The notes: generated from the letters alone by a model not told the origin. A stretch of DNA of 64,000 bases from Rhynchopus euleeides (GCA_963210315.1 OY723295.1:1714501-1778500), one strand, 5' to 3'. Shown: positions 40,603 to 49,915, numbered from the stretch's first letter. Translations and numbers: made by a program.

Positions 40603-42853
40603 GATCCTTTTTATCCTGCTTCTTGAGAGCTGCCAGCAGCCAGTCCACGCGGTCATTTTGAACGTTTCGTTCAATCCCACGTTCGGCACAAATCTCCTGC
40701 AGCTCTTCTTTTGTGCGGGCTTTATCAAATTCACGAAGGATTTGCATCAACCGTGATTTCGAGGCATTCTGTACACCTCGCTTGCCACGCTTTTGAGCTT
40801 GATTAATCAGTTCCGAGTTTGTGAAGCTATCGGAATAATCAAAACGGAGGACAATGTCATTGAGGGCAGTCTCTCTTGCAATTCGCTTTTCCTTCCTTGA
40901 TTCCTCTTTTTCGAATGCTGATTTCAAGTCTTCAAGTTTCCGCTTCCCAATCCGAAGCTTGCGCTCCTTCGTAGTCTCCGGAATACGGGAACGCACTATC
41001 GTAGTGAGTTTCGGCTCACCAACCTCAGCATGCAGAGTTTTCAAATCAGTATCAGAGAAATGCTCAGGAATACAGCAGTGAGCACGGACAAAGTCGTCAC
41101 GAACGGATGAGTGTCCAGCCACTTCGATGACACGCTTAGACCTCCCGCACATCCCTTCCAAGAGGGCCGGGCCAAACGACACCGACGGCTGCACCGCGCG
41201 TGTCTCCTCGCTGGCTGCCCCGAACCTCACCGCTTCCACCAGCATGCTCGTCCCGATAATGACCAGGGCGGTGCGGAAGAACTCCACGCCGCTGTCGAAG
41301 GACACTACGGGCATGAGCCGGCTTTCGGTTGGGATGCCTTGCTTCCCAAAGTAGGCATCGAGGCCGTGCTGCACTAAGTCATCCGGCCGGACGCCGTCCA
41401 GGTCACTATCGCTGACTTCCCGGATGTCGAGGGAGGGACACTGCGGCGAGGTGTGGAAGCGCAGCCGCCCTACCGTCACCATCCTGCATGAAGTGGCGCT
41501 CTGGAAGACGGTCAGGTCCCCGTCAGAGCTGCACGCCTCCAGCGTCGCTTCACTCCTGGCCGCAGAGAAGAGGTCGAAGGCCCCCGAGCGCCAGTACATC
41601 TGCAGCCATCCCAACGATTTGGGGTCGGTGGTGAAACTCCCTGAGTCTGCGATGGTGGTCAGCAGAGGGTACAAGACCTTGCTGAAAAGCTTCCCGTAGA
41701 GGCACACTTTGTCGATGGCGCTGCGATCAGCAAGGCAGTTTTTCACTGCCACCTTCTTTGTCGACGATTCCGTCGTCGTCATCGAGAAGAAGGTGTGCAG
41801 GTGCTCAGCGACGGTGAGCTCCCCGCAGCGAGCCGACAGCGAGAAGCAGGCAGCTGCACCACTGAGGAAGCGGCCGTTTGTGGCCCGCTGCCACAGGAAG
41901 CTGCTGATGGTGATGCCTACCGTGCTGTGGAGGTAGGCGGCGAACTCTGGTGCTGCGGCACAGTAGTTGGCAGCATAGCACATCAGAGTCATGAAGGGCA
42001 AGTCAGGCTCAATGACTCGCCGGAAGGCCAGATGCAGGCGGTGGTGGGGCTCGAACACAACGACAACGCTCTGCAGCTCGGGTTTCAGACTGGCACCGCG
42101 GTCCAGAAAGAAAGCCGAGAACGACTCCTCGGACAACCCCACGTCATCCTTGCCGAGGACGGAGAACTGGCCTGAAGAGGCCAGGTCCGAAAACCGTTTA
42201 AAGGCGACGGCCAGGTCAACTCTGGTAGTGGGTCCATCAGATGACAGCGTCAGATATGTGGCGAGCACGTGGTAGCGGAGGATCCCGTTCACCCTGTACT
42301 GCACCGTAAAGTGCCCAAGCTTGGTAGTGTTTGACGGGTCCGCAAACACTGGTGTGAGGTCGTGAATTAACACAAGTTCGCCGTTCTCCCGGATGCCCTG
42401 CGTCTCCCGTAAAAACAACACATCCCGTAGCAGTAGCGACTGCTGCCACGACATCTCCACCGCATGGCGGGTCACCGTCTCGCCCTTGAACTTGGTGATG
42501 AGGGTGTGGATGTTAGAGACAGGGGTGTGGCACTGCATGGCGGTGTCGACCCAGTCGCGCACGTCCAGGCGGGATGCTGGCACTGTCTCTGCCTTCGCCG
42601 GAAGGAACAGCGCCGAGCCCGGGAGCGCGTTCTGCCACAGGCCTTCTGGGAGAGGCCGCATCTCCAATGAATTAACGTCACCACCCTTCAGCAGATGCAC
42701 CTCGAGACAGTCACCCTCCGGTTGCAGCCCCACCTCCTCAAGCAGCGCCAGCAGCTTCTCGTGGGTGACACATCCTGCGATGGTCCCCGCGAGGCATCTC
42801 AACCCCTCAACAGAGGCAACGATGGTGAAGAGCTGTTCCTCTTCCCCAGACAT
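40595..42853 (-). CDS. Transposon ORF1: candidate novel transposase with SAP-like C-terminus
   Basis: 752 residues from ATG 42853 (MSGEEEQLFTIVASVEGLRC). The open frame extends further upstream, but the next stretch is pyrimidine-derived. The N-terminal ~100 residues look like a compact ubiquitin-like or header domain (CLEVHLLKGGDV...PGSALFLPA). The long middle is alpha/beta, with strand-like blocks ending in acidic residues (TTRVDLAVAFKRF, SVVVVFEPHHRLHLAFRRVI, LMPVVSFDSGVEFFRTALVI) that could supply a catalytic centre; no DDE, HUH or tyrosine-recombinase signature is certain. Residues ~620-690 are a charged helix (KLRIGKRKLEDLKSAFEKEE). The last ~40 residues (TKEELQEICAERGIERNVQN, DRVDWLLAAL) resemble a SAP/HeH DNA-binding motif. 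Size and position fit the main recombinase of the element, but that is inference. No internal stop is present. Confidence 0.65.
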   Translation of the reverse strand: MSGEEEQLFTIVASVEGLRCLAGTIAGCVTHEKLLALLEEVGLQPEGDCLEVHLLKGGDVNSLEMRPLPEGLWQNALPGSALFLPAKAETVPASRLDVRDWVDTAMQCHTPVSNIHTLITKFKGETVTRHAVEMSWQQSLLLRDVLFLRETQGIRENGELVLIHDLTPVFADPSNTTKLGHFTVQYRVNGILRYHVLATYLTLSSDGPTTRVDLAVAFKRFSDLASSGQFSVLGKDDVGLSEESFSAFFLDRGASLKPELQSVVVVFEPHHRLHLAFRRVIEPDLPFMTLMCYAANYCAAAPEFAAYLHSTVGITISSFLWQRATNGRFLSGAAACFSLSARCGELTVAEHLHTFFSMTTTESSTKKVAVKNCLADRSAIDKVCLYGKLFSKVLYPLLTTIADSGSFTTDPKSLGWLQMYWRSGAFDLFSAARSEATLEACSSDGDLTVFQSATSCRMVTVGRLRFHTSPQCPSLDIREVSDSDLDGVRPDDLVQHGLDAYFGKQGIPTESRLMPVVSFDSGVEFFRTALVIIGTSMLVEAVRFGAASEETRAVQPSVSFGPALLEGMCGRSKRVIEVAGHSSVRDDFVRAHCCIPEHFSDTDLKTLHAEVGEPKLTTIVRSRIPETTKERKLRIGKRKLEDLKSAFEKEESRKEKRIARETALNDIVLRFDYSDSFTNSELINQAQKRGKRGVQNASKSRLMQILREFDKARTKEELQEICAERGIERNVQNDRVDWLLAALKKQDKKDHA

Positions 42854-43445
42854 TGTTGTTCCTAGGTGCAGTGTGGATGATGGAGTGTGTGTGTAGGTTT
42901 TTTTTCGGGGCATCCGGACCATCTCTGCAGCTGTTGTTTCGTAGAAGTGTGTAGGGGGTACTACGCGGCTCCTGGAGCTCACTTCCTTCCCAGGTGTTTC
43001 TGGGCATGGGGCAACCTTGCCCAGGTGTTTCCCCTGTTCTTTCGGACGGTACATAGTGAGTTCTGGCAATATTTTTTTTCTCGGTCAGCGCAGTGCCTCC
43101 AGTCCTCTCAGTAGCCACACAGAAAGGGGGACCAAAAAAAAACTGGGGGGGGACCAAAAAGCGAGACCCCCCCCCCCCAGATTGCGTAGTTTGTGCGTAG
43201 TGAAAAGGGGGTAAATCAGGGGCACCATATACGGTATTTTATTCTGCCTTGTCGGAATCCCGCCGGCTCACATCACGAGGCTTTGCCCCAGGTGGGGGGG
43301 GGGAGGGAGCGGAGCGGAACGGGATACGCAAATGGAAAAGGTAACTCTTTTCTTTGTGTGTCAAAAACCCCCCTCCCCCGCCCCCCCGACGGGCCTGGGG
43401 TGGGGGGATGGAGCCACGCACAAAAAACAAACTACCTACCCCCCC

Positions 43446-43803
43446 CCTTGTAATTGTCCGCCCCCCCAAACCCCTTGTAATTATCCGCCTCGGGGCCTCC
43501 TCGGGGGGCGGACAATTACAAGGGTTATACTGGGTACTAAGGCCTGCAGTGCGAGTGGTTGGCCTGCGTGACAAGGGTCTCTTAATCACCCCTCGCTACT
43601 CCCCTATCACCCCCTGGGGGGTGGTAGGGGTGAGTAGCGAGAACCCTGGCCACACAGAGCGCACAAACACTATGGAATGTGCCTCTGTTGTGTTGTGTGC
43701 ATGCTGCAGCCAGTGGCACAGGCTAATCCCTTGTAATTGTCCGCCTGACCTTGTAATTGTCCGTTTCGGCCAATAATGCCAAAATAGGGCGGACAATTAC
43801 AAG
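43446..43803. mobile_element. TTGTAATTGTCCGC inverted-repeat element(s)
   Basis: CCCTTGTAATTGTCCGCCC at 43446 pairs with GGGCGGACAATTACAAGGG at 43505-43523. The same pair recurs at 43729-43748 and 43787-43805. An additional internal copy of the word follows each left end (43473 and 43752). It can be read as two ~77-bp miniature elements or as one ~360-bp element with compound ends; the spacer holds a second hairpin (GGGGTGATAGGGGAGTAGCG-like, near 43590-43640). No coding sequence. The identical ends suggest recent activity. Confidence 0.65.
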
Positions 43804-44119
43804 GGGGTGGGTAGGTATCCAGATTTTTTTTTGTCAAGGGGCGCAGGCCGTTCGCTATCGTCCACAGATCCCGCATGGGGTGGACGAAGTTTTATTTGAA
43901 TTTTTTGGGATTTTGAGATTTTTTTTAACCACAGGGAGGCGCCCCTCGGGGGCGCTTCGCGCCCCCTCGAGAGGTACACATTGGCTACCTTTCCTTGAGA
44001 GAGCAGATCGCTGCACTTCTGGCAAGGCTGTTAGTACCTCCGGAGGCACTCATAACCTTGCTTATGAGCGAAACGCCCGTAGATTGGCAGGGACCGCTGT
44101 GCCACACAGTTCGGCTGCC

Positions 44120-44180
44120 AGGGGGGTCTGGGGGGCGGAGCCCCCCAGCCGCCGGAGGCCACGGTAGTGAACATCCTGTT
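44120..44180 (-). repeat. Dispersed GC-hairpin repeat, copy 5
   Basis: Reverse complement of the consensus (GGGGGGTCTGGGGGGCGGAG...GGTAGTGAACAT). The flank CCTGTTCATTGCGGA also matches the inverse of the flank of copy 3, so the family extends beyond the GC hairpin. Confidence 0.85.
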
Positions 44181-45583
44181 CATTGCGGATGGACAGATTC
44201 ATGTAACTTGAAAGGACTTGGGCACCAGACATACGCCACAGGGGGGGTCTGGGCGGAGCAATACATCGTACTTTGGGGAAGGTCGTTGTGGTCTCCTTCT
44301 GACACTTCCTTCCTCGTGCATTCCCCATCCCCTGAGCCTCGTGATCCCGTGGGCTCTTTCACCACCCACCCCCCCTTCGGTGGGTGGGGGCCGAGCCCAG
44401 AATTTTTTTATCCCAACTTCGTCCCCTTGGGCGAAGTTGTTGGGCGAAGTTGGGACGAAGTAAATCTGAAGATTTATTTTTTTAGCGAAGTTGGGCCCAA
44501 CTTCGCCCCGAGCGAACGGCCTGAGGGGCGGCGCCAAGGAAGTGCCCCATTTCCAGAGCCCCTTTCCCCTCTCATCACCCCTCAACCCAATGAGAGAGTG
44601 AAGAAATATTGAGGAGACCGTCATCTCTGCGGCATCATCTGTGGCAGGGAGAGGGCAGCACCACAGGGGCCGACACCCCTTCGCCTGTTTTGTGCGTCGC
44701 AAGCAGGATCGAGAGATAGACAGAGGAGCCCTTCGCCTTCTGCTTGTCTACTCGGAGAAAAATCTTGTCCTGGCATGGGCGGGGAGAGTGTGTCGTGCGG
44801 TGCAGCGGGGTTGGGAGTCTGGGTGGGGTGTGTGATCCTGTCGCGCACCTGGGCCCGTTCACTGCGCCAGTGGATGGTGCAGTTGCGTGGCCCGGGTGTG
44901 CCCTCGAGCTGCACCGGCCTGCTCCAGGTACAACCCGGCCTCTCGTGCTTCTGGCGTAGCGCTCGCAGCGTTCTTGTGCTCTGTGTGACTCTTCTTCTCC
45001 TCGGCTCGGCTCGGCTCGACTTCTGCGAGTAATAAAAGGCATCGTATCGGCGCAGTGTACAACAAATATGGGGTGGGTTTGGGGGGTGGGTGGGTACATT
45101 GCCTTCGTGCGTCATGCGCCTGCGCTGGTTTCTTTGCAGAGGTTTTGCTTTTGTACGGCAGTTGGGGTTTGCCGTGGCGAACCCAATCGCCCATCCAGTC
45201 GCCCAGCTTTCTCATCCCGCATATCGTTTGTTTTCGACGCGTCTGACGCTTCGACACACACCTTACAATGATGATCACACCTTTGGCGGGTGGGGTCAGT
45301 GTACAGAGCACGCGAGGGTCGCTGGCCCCTTTGGTGACGCCACACGAGTGTGCGAAACCATGCCGGCGCCCTGCTCCCCGTCCCACCCCTGCTGCCCTTA
45401 CCTGGGCAGAGAGCCGATAGCCCTTGTCCTTGTCGTGCAGCCCCCCTTGCCCTTCAGTTCAAATGCCCCACCCCGCAGGCCTGCTCAAGGTCGGATACTC
45501 TGGCGTGTAAATACCTCACTGGAGCTGCAGCCACATCTGTTATGAGGAGGCAGCAGTGCCGAGCCTGCACCAGTTGGGGGGCG

Positions 45584-45763
45584 TACGGCACACCAGTCGA
45601 GTCGACTGGTGTGCCGTATTTTTACCGGATTTTGGCGCAGAAAACAACGTCTTGGGGGCCCTCGCTACGAGTCACTGTGAGTCACGAGTCGTCAGTTTTC
45701 AGCCAAACCTGGCTGACTTCTCACTTTTTCTCACTCAGTCACACTTGGTAGCGAGGGCCCCCC
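45584..45763. repeat. Perfect palindrome followed by an inverted-end block
   Basis: TACGGCACACCAGTCGA (45584-45600), one base G, then its exact inverse (45602-45618). Then GGGGGCCCTCGCTAC (45654-45668) pairs with GTAGCGAGGGCCCCC (45748-45762), enclosing ~80 bp with repeated GAGTCA and AGTCAC words. The second pair looks like the TIRs of a ~110-bp miniature element. Confidence 0.7.
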
Positions 45764-47290
45764 TTATCTTTGTCAAAAAAGATAGTAGGCAGCGCTTGCC
45801 ACGTTGAGTGGCTTGGAGATTGGACGAAGGTTCGGCCACCGGTGGACCCCCAGCCCCCTGCGCCGCATTTGCGAGGGCGTGGCGTGAAACAGAGAGATCC
45901 GAGTGACGTTGCCTCCCGTCTTTACCAAGGAAGCGAGGACAAATGTCGCATTTTCAAGAGGCACCCGCACACCTTGTCCCAAAAAGAAAGGAAGTGGCGG
46001 GTGAGCCAACAACGCCCCACTGTTGGCTGAGGGGGGTTTGACAGACTTTCCGAGATTGTATTTTGAATGGCAGACCCTGCTTTCCAGTCAAGGTTGCCAC
46101 CACTCCCTGGTCCACCCCCCCCTCCCCCTTTTTTGCCCGCTGTTACTGCTTGTCTATTTTATCCTGCCTTTCCTGCCATGCATACGCAAAACACACATGT
46201 TTCCTGTTATTTTTTGGTTCCCCTGCGGAAGGCATCGGGTGTCGTGAGAAGAAGGAAGGCACACATGAGCCGCGGAGCCGTCTTCATTTTTCATTGAATG
46301 GAAGTATATCGCCTCACCCACTGCACCGTGCCGCTGTGGTGCATGCCATCTCCTCCTTGTTTTCTTTTTCCCGCCCCCCCCCCCCCTCGTTCCTTTGTGA
46401 GACCACGACGGGAAACAAGCGTTTCCGCAACCCACAGAACGACCTCGCGCCCGCATCTTTCGATGCGACCAATGCCTGGGCAACGGCAGCACACAGGGCA
46501 ATCCGCCCGCCACGCAGTGTTGGGCTTGTGCAAACCAAGAGGCATTGTCCCCAAGTCGGGATTTTCTGTTCATTTGTCGGTGTATCGCACTGTCGGCATT
46601 CTGCGTGTGCGGACCGGGTCTTGTGACCACATCTGGAGAAGTGGGTTATCTTGGAGGGTTTTGTTTCTCAACGACACTCTCAAAATCACACAATACTCGC
46701 GCTTGTCGTTTCTGGCAGCACGCCTTCGTGCGGCTCCAGTGTGTTGCTGGGTGTCTGTTCTCTTCCGTCCAGGCAACCGCTCTCAGGGGTTCGAAACCAG
46801 GTGCGAGAAATCGGAGCAACAACGACGGGTTGGCTGTCTCAGCTTCTCCGCAGCGAAGGCGGAAATCAGTACAGGCTTGTGTCACGCCCACTGCCTGATA
46901 CCGCCTACTCCCGCACGGAGGTCACGTTCAGCCCCCCACCGCCCCCCTGTGCCTGCATACGTCTGCATGTGTCTGCACCGGGACAACAAAACCGGGCGGC
47001 ACCAGATGTGCAGAAAGGCAAGAAGGGGGGGGTGAGGAGTATGCTGGAAAACGCAGCAAACGATTCCGGGCCGTATGTCAGACACCGCGAGCCGCGGAAA
47101 ACGACGCGACACCCCGCACCCCACCCCCTCTTTCCCCTTCCAAGAAAATCACCGTCTCCTCTCTCTAGGCTTACTTGCGGTGCCCCCTCCCCTCCCCCTG
47201 CACACACACCCCTGCAGGCCGCAGCGTGTGTGCGTGCCACGCGACGCCGAACCACACACAGCGCCCCACCCCCCACCCCACGCCTCTGCC

Positions 47291-48523
47291 ATGGGATGGG
47301 GGTTCCTGTCTTCGGCAGCAGACCTGCCGGTTGACATGGCGGACTCGCTGATGAAAACTGTGACGCTGCGGCACCCCAGGACAGGCAACTGGTGCCATGT
47401 CGTGGGTGTCAGCCACCTGAGCGCTCGCTCCGAGGAGGAGGTGCGCGAGGTGGTCCGCTACACCCAACCCCGTGCGGTGATGGTGGAGCTGTGCCGGGAA
47501 CGCCTCGACACTATCCTGCACAACAAAGGCGCGCCCATGATACTGCCGGAACCCTCCCTCGAGGCGCTGCAGCACATGTGGCGGCAGCTCGCCACCCCGC
47601 AGTTCTGGTTGCTCACCTTGAGCCGCCTCCGCCTCCAATGCTTTCTCGAATCCGTCGAAGGGGATGAAATGCTCGCCGCCTGCGACGAGGCGCACAAGAC
47701 AGCCATTGCAAACCGCTACCGCTGTTCCATCAGCCCCATCGACCTGCCCTATGAGGCAACCCTTGCGCGTGTCCTCACCACAGCGTGGTTCGACATCGGC
47801 CCCATTGCGCTTGCGAAGGAGATCTACCTCACCGCCGCAGTGTCGGATAAATCGTACCCGAAGATGGCAGCAATGCAGACAGCGATGGATGAACTCGACA
47901 AACACACCAAGGAGATCCTGCAGGCGGAAGGGCCGCCCTCTGCAGAGGTGAGGGAGAAGGCACGCGCGTTGGCGCACGGGATGGCGAATCTGGGGTGGGA
48001 CTGGCAGGCCCTGTTTGATGAGGTGGAGTCCTCCGAAGTGATGCGCAAGCTGGTGCGTGCCGTGATAGATGACCGGGACACATTCCTCGCAGGCAGGATC
48101 CGGCACGAGCTGGGGACGGTGCGGCAGAAAGGCGGTGGCTATGGCACCGTTGCCGTGCTGGGTGCAGCACACATCGACGGGGTTACCCAGAAGTACGGCA
48201 CCGCAACCTGGAAGGATGTCGAGGCGGCCGCCCAGTTCCCCACAGAGCGCCTGCAGAAGATGACCCTCCAGCTGCTGGGGCTGTCGATGGTGTTCCCCAC
48301 CGCCGCCTTCGCCACGGGCTACGCCCTGAAGCGGAGGGGTGGCAACGCCCAGCGGTACTTCCGCTACGCCAGCAGGGCCTGGCTCACTGGCTCCTGCTGC
48401 GTGTCGGCCTACACAACATACCGTGCCTACTCAGCCTATGAGACTACCCGCAAGCTCCAGTACCGGATGTACGGCCTGGAGGGGACAGCGCCTGCAGGGG
48501 GCAGCGCTGATGGTGCGCCGTAG
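47291..48523 (+). CDS. TraB/PrgY-family membrane protein
   Basis: Intronless, 410 residues; start MGWGFLSSAA at 47291, after C/T-rich sequence. TraB-domain landmarks: VVGVSHLSARSEEEVREVVR and PRAVMVELCRERLD near the N-terminus (family pattern G-[TV]-[AS]-H-[VL]-S...P-x-x-V-x-V-E-L...R); YRCSISPIDLPYEATLARVL in the middle; VIDDRDTFLAGRI and VAVLGAAHIDGV further on (the conserved 'R-[ND]...A' and 'GxxHxxG' blocks). The C-terminal part has a hydrophobic segment (LLGLSMVFPTAAFATGYAL) and a second weaker one, as in eukaryotic TRABD proteins on mitochondrial outer membranes or at the plasma membrane (TIKI). The metal-binding His and Glu of the two GxxH and VEL motifs are kept, so it may be a metalloprotease-like enzyme. 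No signal peptide, which favours the TRABD type. Confidence 0.85.
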   Translation: MGWGFLSSAADLPVDMADSLMKTVTLRHPRTGNWCHVVGVSHLSARSEEEVREVVRYTQPRAVMVELCRERLDTILHNKGAPMILPEPSLEALQHMWRQLATPQFWLLTLSRLRLQCFLESVEGDEMLAACDEAHKTAIANRYRCSISPIDLPYEATLARVLTTAWFDIGPIALAKEIYLTAAVSDKSYPKMAAMQTAMDELDKHTKEILQAEGPPSAEVREKARALAHGMANLGWDWQALFDEVESSEVMRKLVRAVIDDRDTFLAGRIRHELGTVRQKGGGYGTVAVLGAAHIDGVTQKYGTATWKDVEAAAQFPTERLQKMTLQLLGLSMVFPTAAFATGYALKRRGGNAQRYFRYASRAWLTGSCCVSAYTTYRAYSAYETTRKLQYRMYGLEGTAPAGGSADGAP

Positions 48524-48928
48524 GGTGGAGTCGCGTTGGGGTGTGGCGGGTGGGGGTTGGGGTTGGAGCCCTGTGGTCGTGGCCCCATCACCCCGCCGGT
48601 GTGTCTCACTGCAAGCGAAGTGCAGCAGTGCCCTGGGAAGTCGTCTAGCCCCCGGCGTCAGGGTTGCAGGGGGTGGAGGAGGACGGGGGAAGGAGGAGGA
48701 GGAGGAGGGCTCGGGTTGTGGCTCCGAGGGAGGTCCTTCTCCACAGTGCAAGGGTCAGGGGGTGTATTTGTATTGCGGCGTAGTGTGCTCTGTCCTCCCC
48801 CGATGTGTGTGTTGAGTAATATACAGAGAGCCGGGCTCGATACCTGCACACCCACCACACACGCAGGGACACTGTTGATCCACGCAAGACACAACAACCC
48901 CAACACGCACACGCACAGAGCGTGGGAA
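48524..48928 (+). other. Intergenic spacer
   Basis: No gene supported. Purine-rich GGAGGAGGAGGAGG tract near 48690-48708. The acceptor-like ACACGCACACGCACAG ends at 48919, nine bases before the next ATG. Confidence 0.45.
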
Positions 48929-49915
48929 ATGCAGAAGCTACTCGGAACAGCGCTGCTGGTGGCTGCGGCGGCAACCGGGGCCAACGGGCACGGCTACGTG
49001 ATCGCCCCGCCGTCGCGCAACTACGGATGCAAGACGGGGCTGAACTCGGGGTGCGGCGGGGTGCAGTACGAGCCGCAGAGCGTGGAGGGCCCTGACGGGT
49101 GGCCGGCAGGCGGCCCTCAGGGGGGGACGGTGGCGTCGGCAGGCCGGGGCCGTTTCGGGGAGCTGAATCAGCAGAGCAGCACGCGCTGGGGGAAGACCCG
49201 GATGTCTTCGGGGAGCGCCACCTTCTCGTGGGCCTTCACCGCGGGGCACAGGACGCGTGACTACAAGTACTACATCACGCGCGAGGGGTGGAACCAGAAC
49301 CAGGCGCTGTCGAGCGCGTCGTTCGACACGACGCCCTTCTGCACCGTGGACGGGGGTATGCAGGTCCCGCAGGGGCAGGCCGACCACCAGTGCACCGTCC
49401 CGACGCGCCAGGGGTACCACGTCGTCATGGCGGTGTGGGACGTGGGTGACACGAGCAACAGCTTCTACAACGCGATCGACCTGCAGTTCGAGGGCGGGTC
49501 GGGGCCTGCGCCTGCGCCGCCAGTGCCGGTGCCGCAGCCGGGCCCTGCGCCGTCACAGTGCAACGGGGCGACGGTGCCGCTTATGGGGAACTGCCGGGAG
49601 GCGACCGGGTGCTGCGCGGCGGGCACGACGTGCTACGAGATGTCGGAGTACTACGCGCAGTGCCGCACGTCGTGCCCCAGCTGTGGGTGGACGTGCAATG
49701 TGCTGGGTGGTGGGGCGGCGCCGGCGCCGCAGCCGGCACCCCAGCCTCAGCCTCAGCCTCAGCCCCAGCCGCAGCCGCAGCCCCAGCCTGCACCGCCTGC
49801 AGGGGGGTGCAGCGGGGAGCGCATCCGCAAGTGGTCTGCGTGCCTCGGGAATGAGGGGTGCTGCGAGAGCGGGCTGACGTGCTCGGGGACACGCTGGTGG
49901 AAGGCATGCAAGTGA
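48929..49915 (+). CDS. AA10-type lytic polysaccharide monooxygenase with two Cys-rich binding modules
   Basis: Intronless, 328 residues. The signal peptide (MQKLLGTALLVAAAATGANG) ends exactly before His21, which becomes the N-terminal His of the copper histidine brace (HGYVIAPPSRNYGC). The second brace histidine is His107 in WAFTAGHRTRDYKYYIT. VVMAVWDVGDTSNSFYNAID matches the family end block, with Phe179 at the axial position. The catalytic domain spans 21-188. A Pro/Ala linker leads to a Cys-rich module (~203-245, CNGATVPLMGNCREATGCCA, then YEMSEYYAQC, CBM1-like). A PQPQPQ linker then leads to a second module (~298-328, CSGERIRKWSACLGNEGCCE). AA10 enzymes oxidatively cleave chitin or cellulose outside the cell. 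The family is mostly bacterial; here the eukaryotic-style modules and intronless gene suggest transfer followed by domain addition. Confidence 0.9.
   Translation: MQKLLGTALLVAAAATGANGHGYVIAPPSRNYGCKTGLNSGCGGVQYEPQSVEGPDGWPAGGPQGGTVASAGRGRFGELNQQSSTRWGKTRMSSGSATFSWAFTAGHRTRDYKYYITREGWNQNQALSSASFDTTPFCTVDGGMQVPQGQADHQCTVPTRQGYHVVMAVWDVGDTSNSFYNAIDLQFEGGSGPAPAPPVPVPQPGPAPSQCNGATVPLMGNCREATGCCAAGTTCYEMSEYYAQCRTSCPSCGWTCNVLGGGAAPAPQPAPQPQPQPQPQPQPQPQPAPPAGGCSGERIRKWSACLGNEGCCESGLTCSGTRWWKACK

Larger units (their letters stand above)
39483..43227 (-). mobile_element. Two-ORF TIR transposon of unassigned superfamily
   Basis: 3,745 bp, bounded by TGGTGCCCCTGA (39483-39494) and its exact inverse TCAGGGGCACCA (43216-43227). 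It is flanked by TATAC on both sides (39478-39482 and 43228-43232). The uninterrupted target TTTACGTATACGGTATTT is present in the array at 28.1 kb, so the 5-bp duplication is well supported. Inner ends also match in inverted order (GGGGGTCTC..TTTTTGGTCCCC). Two ORFs on the - strand fill it: 752 and 344 residues, overlapping by 8 bases. A TG...CA boundary and 5-bp duplication would also suit an LTR element, but there are no LTRs, reverse transcriptase or integrase motifs. I cannot match it to a known superfamily. Confidence 0.82.
43806..47290. other. Long intergenic region with hairpins and small repeats
   Basis: No gene supported in about 3.5 kb. Contents: a GC-hairpin dispersed repeat (44120-44180); a nested CCCAACTTCG/CGAAGTTGGG inverted-word cluster at 44415-44515; a 35-bp near-perfect palindrome at 45584-45618; a 110-bp inverted-end block at 45654-45763; and pyrimidine tracts. 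Acceptor-like CTCTCTCTAG (ending ~47168) and CCCCTGCAG (ending ~47217) precede the TraB gene. Open frames look compositional. Confidence 0.45.

Noticed and set aside
41160..41260. GHSSVR segment of transposon ORF1 as a tyrosine-recombinase GHxS motif
   Set aside because: The expected HxxR about 20-30 residues upstream and the catalytic Tyr at proper spacing are not found; probably a chance match.
46780..46810. GGGGTTCGAAACC as a tRNA T-arm
   Set aside because: Flanking sequence does not fold into a cloverleaf.
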